NCBI GenBank assembly: GCA_017984185.1
Contig: JAGNZX010000031.1
Location: forward strand, 1 to 6,448
Source: Minisyncoccota bacterium
Lineage (GTDB): Bacteria; Patescibacteriota; Minisyncoccia; Phycocordibacterales; UBA9973
Direction: 5' to 3'
DNA length: 6,448 nucleotides
Shown here one piece after another: positions 3,428 through 6,448 of the stretch (within the stretch, counting starts at the first letter, position 1; the number at the start of each line of letters is the position of its first letter). The notes under the pieces are model-generated. The model did not search any database, was not told the DNA's origin, and saw only the letters and a list, made by a program, of their open reading frames with translations. A program made the position numbers and the translations under genes.

Positions 3428-4848
3428 ATGGATTCAAATTTTTTACCTACTTCAAATAAGGCATCCTCTCGAAAGTGTGGAGCCATAAACTGTATCGAAA
3501 ATGGAAGACCGTCTTCCGTCTTTCCAGACGGCATGGCAATAGAAGGCACTCCGGCCAAGTTGGCTGGAGCCGAGAAAATATCACAGAGATACATGGCCAC
3601 TGGGTCGTCCATCTTTTCACCCAATTTAAATGGCAAGACTGGCACAGTCGGAGTCAAAATATAATCAACTTCTTCAAAAACTTTCAAGACTTCTTCTTTG
3701 ACTTTCTCTCTCACCTTCACCGCCTTATTGTAATAGGCATCATAGTATCCATGAGACAAGACATAAGTCCCGAGCAAAATTCGGCGACGAGCTTCAGCGC
3801 CAAAACCCTGCCCCCGACTCTTTTTATAGACATCGGCCAAAGTTTCTCCACTCGCACTAAAACCATAACGAATACCGTCAAAGCGAGAAAGGTTGGTGGA
3901 AACTTCCGCTGGCATGATTATGTAATACACCGCTAGAGAATATTTTGCATGTGGCAATTCCACATCGACAATCTCATAACCCAAAGATTTTAATTTTTCC
4001 AAAGATTGTTTAAAATTCTCTTGAATGCTCGGATCCACGCCATCTTTGAATAGATGCCAAGGCACTCCAATTTTTTTCTGATCACTTTTAGCTCGAGGTA
4101 TTCCTTGTGGCACTCGAAGTTTTTCTGGGATAGATGTGCTGTCGTCCTTGTCGTATTTCGAAAGTAAATTGAATAAAATTTCAGTATCTTCTACACACTT
4201 ACCAAAAGGAGAAACTTGATCAAGGGAATTTCCCATAGCGATGATTCCCTGTCTGGATACGGCTCCATAAGTAGGCTTGAGTCCCACCAAACCACAAAAT
4301 GCCGCTGGTTCTCGCACAGATCCACAAGTCTCTGTGCCGAGTGCCACCAATGTCATATCAGCAGACAAGGCTGCCGCCGAGCCCCCAGAAGAGCCTCCAG
4401 GAACTCTGGTCGGGTCTAGTGGGTTCCGGGTCACCCCATAAGCTGAAGTCTGAGTACTCGAACCCATAGCAAATTCATCCATATTAGTTCGGCCCAAAAA
4501 TACGGCTCCCGCTTTTTTGAGCTCGGCGACAACTGTCGAATCATAAGCAGCAATATAATTTCCTAAAATTTTTGAACCGGCCGAGGCAGTATGCCCTTCG
4601 TATAAGATATTATCTTTGATAGCAACCGGAATACCAGTCATCTCTGTCGCAGTGCCGTCTTGAAATTTTTTCTGAGCGAGTTCTGCTTGTACAACAGCAT
4701 CATCAAAAACTTCCAAATATGCATTGAGCTCTAGGTTTTTGGCTTTGATAGCTTCGAGATAAGCCTGCACCAAATCCACACAAGTGTATTTCCCCTGCTT
4801 TAAATCTTGATGCGTTTTACTGATGGTTAAATTTTTTAAATCAATCAT
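3421..4848 (-). CDS. gatA: Asp/Glu-tRNA amidotransferase subunit A
   Basis: GatA hydrolyses glutamine and feeds ammonia to GatB, converting Glu-tRNA(Gln) and/or Asp-tRNA(Asn) to the amidated forms in the cytosol. The 475-residue protein is full length for the amidase-signature family. The Ser-cisSer-Lys triad is visible: K78 in GIPVAIKDN, S153 in PGGSSGGSAA, and nucleophile S177 in TCGSVREPAAF. The 24-residue gap between the serines matches known GatA. The usual TGGSIRQP is altered here to TCGSVREP (C175 and E180). The ATG at 4848 follows the gatC stop after 1 nt, and the 3' end overlaps the HEPN-like gene by 7 nt. gatB is absent from the window and must be encoded elsewhere. No Shine-Dalgarno sequence is present, so translation probably depends on coupling to gatC. 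Confidence 0.96.
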   Translation of the reverse strand: MIDLKNLTISKTHQDLKQGKYTCVDLVQAYLEAIKAKNLELNAYLEVFDDAVVQAELAQKKFQDGTATEMTGIPVAIKDNILYEGHTASAGSKILGNYIAAYDSTVVAELKKAGAVFLGRTNMDEFAMGSSTQTSAYGVTRNPLDPTRVPGGSSGGSAAALSADMTLVALGTETCGSVREPAAFCGLVGLKPTYGAVSRQGIIAMGNSLDQVSPFGKCVEDTEILFNLLSKYDKDDSTSIPEKLRVPQGIPRAKSDQKKIGVPWHLFKDGVDPSIQENFKQSLEKLKSLGYEIVDVELPHAKYSLAVYYIIMPAEVSTNLSRFDGIRYGFSASGETLADVYKKSRGQGFGAEARRRILLGTYVLSHGYYDAYYNKAVKVREKVKEEVLKVFEEVDYILTPTVPVLPFKLGEKMDDPVAMYLCDIFSAPANLAGVPSIAMPSGKTEDGLPFSIQFMAPHFREDALFEVGKKFESIC

Positions 4849-4849
4849 A

Positions 4850-5125
4850 TTAGAGAATTTTTTTAACTTTTAAGAAACCGTCCTTGGCTGCTGGAAATTG
4901 TTTGACGATCAACTCGGGAGAAAAATTCTTTGCCTCAGCGGGGACATCCTCGCGCCAAGAATTGTAATGCAGATTTGAAGCCTGCATGTCGCCGACTTCG
5001 ACTTCTTCGACTTGTTTGACGTAGCCCAAAATTCCCTCCATATCATGGAGTATAGATTCTTTTTCAGCCTGAGAAAGCTCCAATTTAGCTAGCTCAGCCA
5101 ATTTTTCCACGTCTTCTATATTCAT
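4850..5125 (-). CDS. gatC: Asp/Glu-tRNA amidotransferase subunit C
   Basis: GatC is the small subunit that wraps around GatA and stabilises the GatCAB complex. The 91-residue protein shows the family pattern: an N-terminal helical pair (IEDVEKLAELAKLELSQAE, residues 3-21), a middle stretch ILGYVKQVEEVEVGD (32-46), and a C-terminal segment with WREDVPAE and a final LKVKKIL. Length is slightly below the usual 95-100. It is the first gene of the gatCA pair and has its own extended -10 promoter with the ATG at the predicted transcript start. The 31-nt gap to htpX contains that promoter and no terminator, so read-through from htpX is also possible. Confidence 0.93.
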   Translation of the reverse strand: MNIEDVEKLAELAKLELSQAEKESILHDMEGILGYVKQVEEVEVGDMQASNLHYNSWREDVPAEAKNFSPELIVKQFPAAKDGFLKVKKIL

Positions 5126-5131
5126 AGAGAA

Positions 5132-5140
5132 ATTATAACA
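5132..5140 (-). promoter_or_regulatory. Extended -10 promoter for leaderless gatCA mRNA
   Basis: On the minus strand TG (5140-5139), T, then a consensus TATAAT (5137-5132) is followed by exactly 6 nt and the ATG at 5125. There is no Shine-Dalgarno sequence and no convincing -35 at the right distance. It sits in the 31-nt gap after htpX. Confidence 0.6.
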
Positions 5141-5156
5141 AAACCACAGAAAAAAT

Positions 5157-6044
5157 CTAATTTCCAGTCAAGGCGCGGATGCGATCTGCGGTTGGTGGAT
5201 GAGTAGCAAATAGACCGCCAATTTTTTTACCAACTTGAGAACCTTTTGGATCTGCTAGATACAGGTGAGCTATGGCGCTCGATTGTCTTTGCATTGGTGC
5301 GCCGTATGCATTAATTTTTTTAAGAGCCGACGCCAAACCTTCTGGATATCTAGTGAGCAATGCTCCCGAGGCATCAGCTAAAAATTCTCGCTTGCGAGAA
5401 ATAGCTAGTTGAATAAGCATAGAAAAAACTGGAGCCAAAATTGCTAACAAAATTCCAACGATTACCAATATTCCTCCGGCTTTATTATCATTGTCTCTGC
5501 TGCCTCCAAAAAGAGTGCTGCGCACAAAAACATCAGAAGCAATCGATACAAATCCGACCAAAACCACGACGACTGTCGAGAGCAACATATCTCGGTTGCC
5601 AATATGAGAAAGCTCGTGAGCCATCACTCCTTCGAGTTCATTCTTTTCAAGCATTGACAATAGGCCTGTCGTCGCAGCCACCACCGCATGGTCTTTGTCG
5701 CGACCAGTAGCAAAAGCATTTGGGGCCGGATCTTCTACCACGTATACTTTTGGCATAGGTAGCCCAGCTGTGATAGAAAGATTTTCGACTATTGTGTATA
5801 GTTCAAAATATTCTTCGCGTTTAGCTTCCTTGGCTCCCGCCAAAGAAAGCACAATCTTATCTGAATACCAATACGAAACGACATTCATCACGACGCTAAA
5901 CAAAACAAAGAAATATAAAATATTCGCATCTCCATAATAGATACTAAAAAACCATCCAAGCCCGATGACCAGGGCGAAAAAGGTTCCCATCAGGAGCCAG
6001 GTCTTGGTGACATTTTGAGATTGGTGAGTGTACAGATTAGACAT
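5157..6044 (-). CDS. htpX: Membrane zinc metalloprotease HtpX (M48 family)
   Basis: HtpX is an inner-membrane zinc protease that degrades damaged membrane proteins. The 295-residue protein is full length. Two N-terminal membrane segments (about 15-35 and 42-60) precede the catalytic part. The zinc motif is HELSH (H143, E144, H147) in GVMAHELSHIGNRD, and the third ligand is E220 in RKREFLADASGA. Two further hydrophobic segments (about 155-170 and 191-212) lie between them, as in the M48B group. NAFATGRD (109-116) and the C-terminal THPPTADRI (281-289) are also typical. The start codon overlaps the stop of the upstream gene by 1 nt (TAATG), so the pair is translationally coupled. The stop is TAG. 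Confidence 0.96.
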   Translation of the reverse strand: MSNLYTHQSQNVTKTWLLMGTFFALVIGLGWFFSIYYGDANILYFFVLFSVVMNVVSYWYSDKIVLSLAGAKEAKREEYFELYTIVENLSITAGLPMPKVYVVEDPAPNAFATGRDKDHAVVAATTGLLSMLEKNELEGVMAHELSHIGNRDMLLSTVVVVLVGFVSIASDVFVRSTLFGGSRDNDNKAGGILVIVGILLAILAPVFSMLIQLAISRKREFLADASGALLTRYPEGLASALKKINAYGAPMQRQSSAIAHLYLADPKGSQVGKKIGGLFATHPPTADRIRALTGN

Positions 6045-6448
6045 TATTGTAAGATAATAGGAATTAATATAGATTTATCTAAATCTCTTCGATCAGAAGG
6101 GTTATCGTTACTTATTTCAAAGTAAGCTAAACCAGCGGGTAATCCAGTAAAATCAATATTACCCTCAAAACCAACAGGTCCGGCAGTCATCCAATCGGTG
6201 GTAGACATCGCATTGTCTTGTTTGAGTAATTTTTTATTACCGTCCAAAATAGCGATACCAATATTACCTTCAAAAAACCATGCACCTTTTAGTTCTCCGC
6301 GATAAGACAAAATTCCTTTTGGCATCTTGGTCCCTGGTGCAATTGAAAAAGACAATAGATCTTCGACGTGACCCGACATCACTCTCGTATCGACTTGGTC
6401 ATCCTTCTTTTCCTCCACATCCTTGCCGAGCATCGGGTCGACATATAC
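6044..6448 (-). CDS. Gmad2-like immunoglobulin-fold protein, 5' end beyond the window
   Basis: The reading frame stays open to the window edge: the five codons before the internal ATG at 6433 encode VYVDP with no stop. The true start therefore probably lies outside, and a signal peptide or lipoprotein box may be missing from view. Counting residues from the internal Met, an acidic linker (1-20) leads to a beta-rich domain (about 24-128). It has the pattern of Gmad2, an immunoglobulin-like domain of bacterial surface and spore-germination proteins: ISYRGELKGAWFFEGNIGI-like strands, TTDWMT, and a late SNDNPSD segment. It is probably extracytoplasmic. Overlap with htpX by 1 nt suggests shared expression and an envelope role. 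The domain call is from motif memory. Confidence 0.75.
   Translation of the reverse strand, partial: VYVDPMLGKDVEEKKDDQVDTRVMSGHVEDLLSFSIAPGTKMPKGILSYRGELKGAWFFEGNIGIAILDGNKKLLKQDNAMSTTDWMTAGPVGFEGNIDFTGLPAGLAYFEISNDNPSDRRDLDKSILIPIILQ

Noticed and set aside
3428..4419. Several plus-strand open frames opposite gatA
   Set aside because: They are shadows of gatA in other frames, with no family features and no promoter.
5441..5937. Two plus-strand open frames opposite htpX
   Set aside because: They are antisense shadows of a well-supported htpX gene.

Overview
The window looks like a piece of an AT-rich bacterial chromosome, most likely from the Candidate Phyla Radiation (Patescibacteria, probably the Parcubacteria/Paceibacteria side). 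This is inferred from the style of the proteins and was not tested by a search. The pointers are a small membrane protein next to an ECF sigma factor, a stand-alone GIY-YIG protein, a C39-like protein without a signal peptide, a Gmad2-like protein next to HtpX, very tight gene packing, almost no Shine-Dalgarno sequences and tRNA genes without an encoded CCA.

Layout. Positions 1-1140 hold a terminator, then a plus-strand two-gene unit: an ECF sigma factor and an overlapping three-helix membrane protein that is probably its regulator. Positions 1140-2160 hold two minus-strand genes, a C39-like papain-fold protein and a GIY-YIG protein, with a terminator inside the tail of the second. Positions 2160-2760 are an RNA-rich segment. 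It has two look-alike stem-loops around a strong terminator, tRNA-Asp(GTC) and tRNA-Met(CAT) on the minus strand, and an initiator tRNA on the plus strand. The initiator tRNA is preceded by an exact copy of its own 5' part and by an inverted copy of its anticodon arm. Positions 2759-6448 are a tightly packed minus-strand cluster, read in the order Gmad2-like protein (cut by the window edge), htpX, gatC, gatA, and a two-helix membrane protein with a HEPN-like R-x4-H motif.

How the parts relate. GatC and GatA are two of the three subunits of the amidotransferase that makes Gln-tRNA(Gln) and/or Asn-tRNA(Asn); gatB is not here. HtpX is a membrane zinc protease for quality control. The membrane HEPN-like gene overlaps gatA and converges on the initiator tRNA, so the segment leans towards tRNA biology and envelope maintenance.

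The most striking signals are: (1) the partial duplication and inversion of the initiator tRNA gene; (2) four genes with a -10 box exactly 6 nt before the ATG, which predicts leaderless mRNAs, while the downstream genes overlap or nearly touch the gene before them; (3) two stem-loops at 2173-2202 and 2268-2304 that share a base stem and an AAA/C internal loop but have different inner helices; (4) the membrane-anchored HEPN-like protein.
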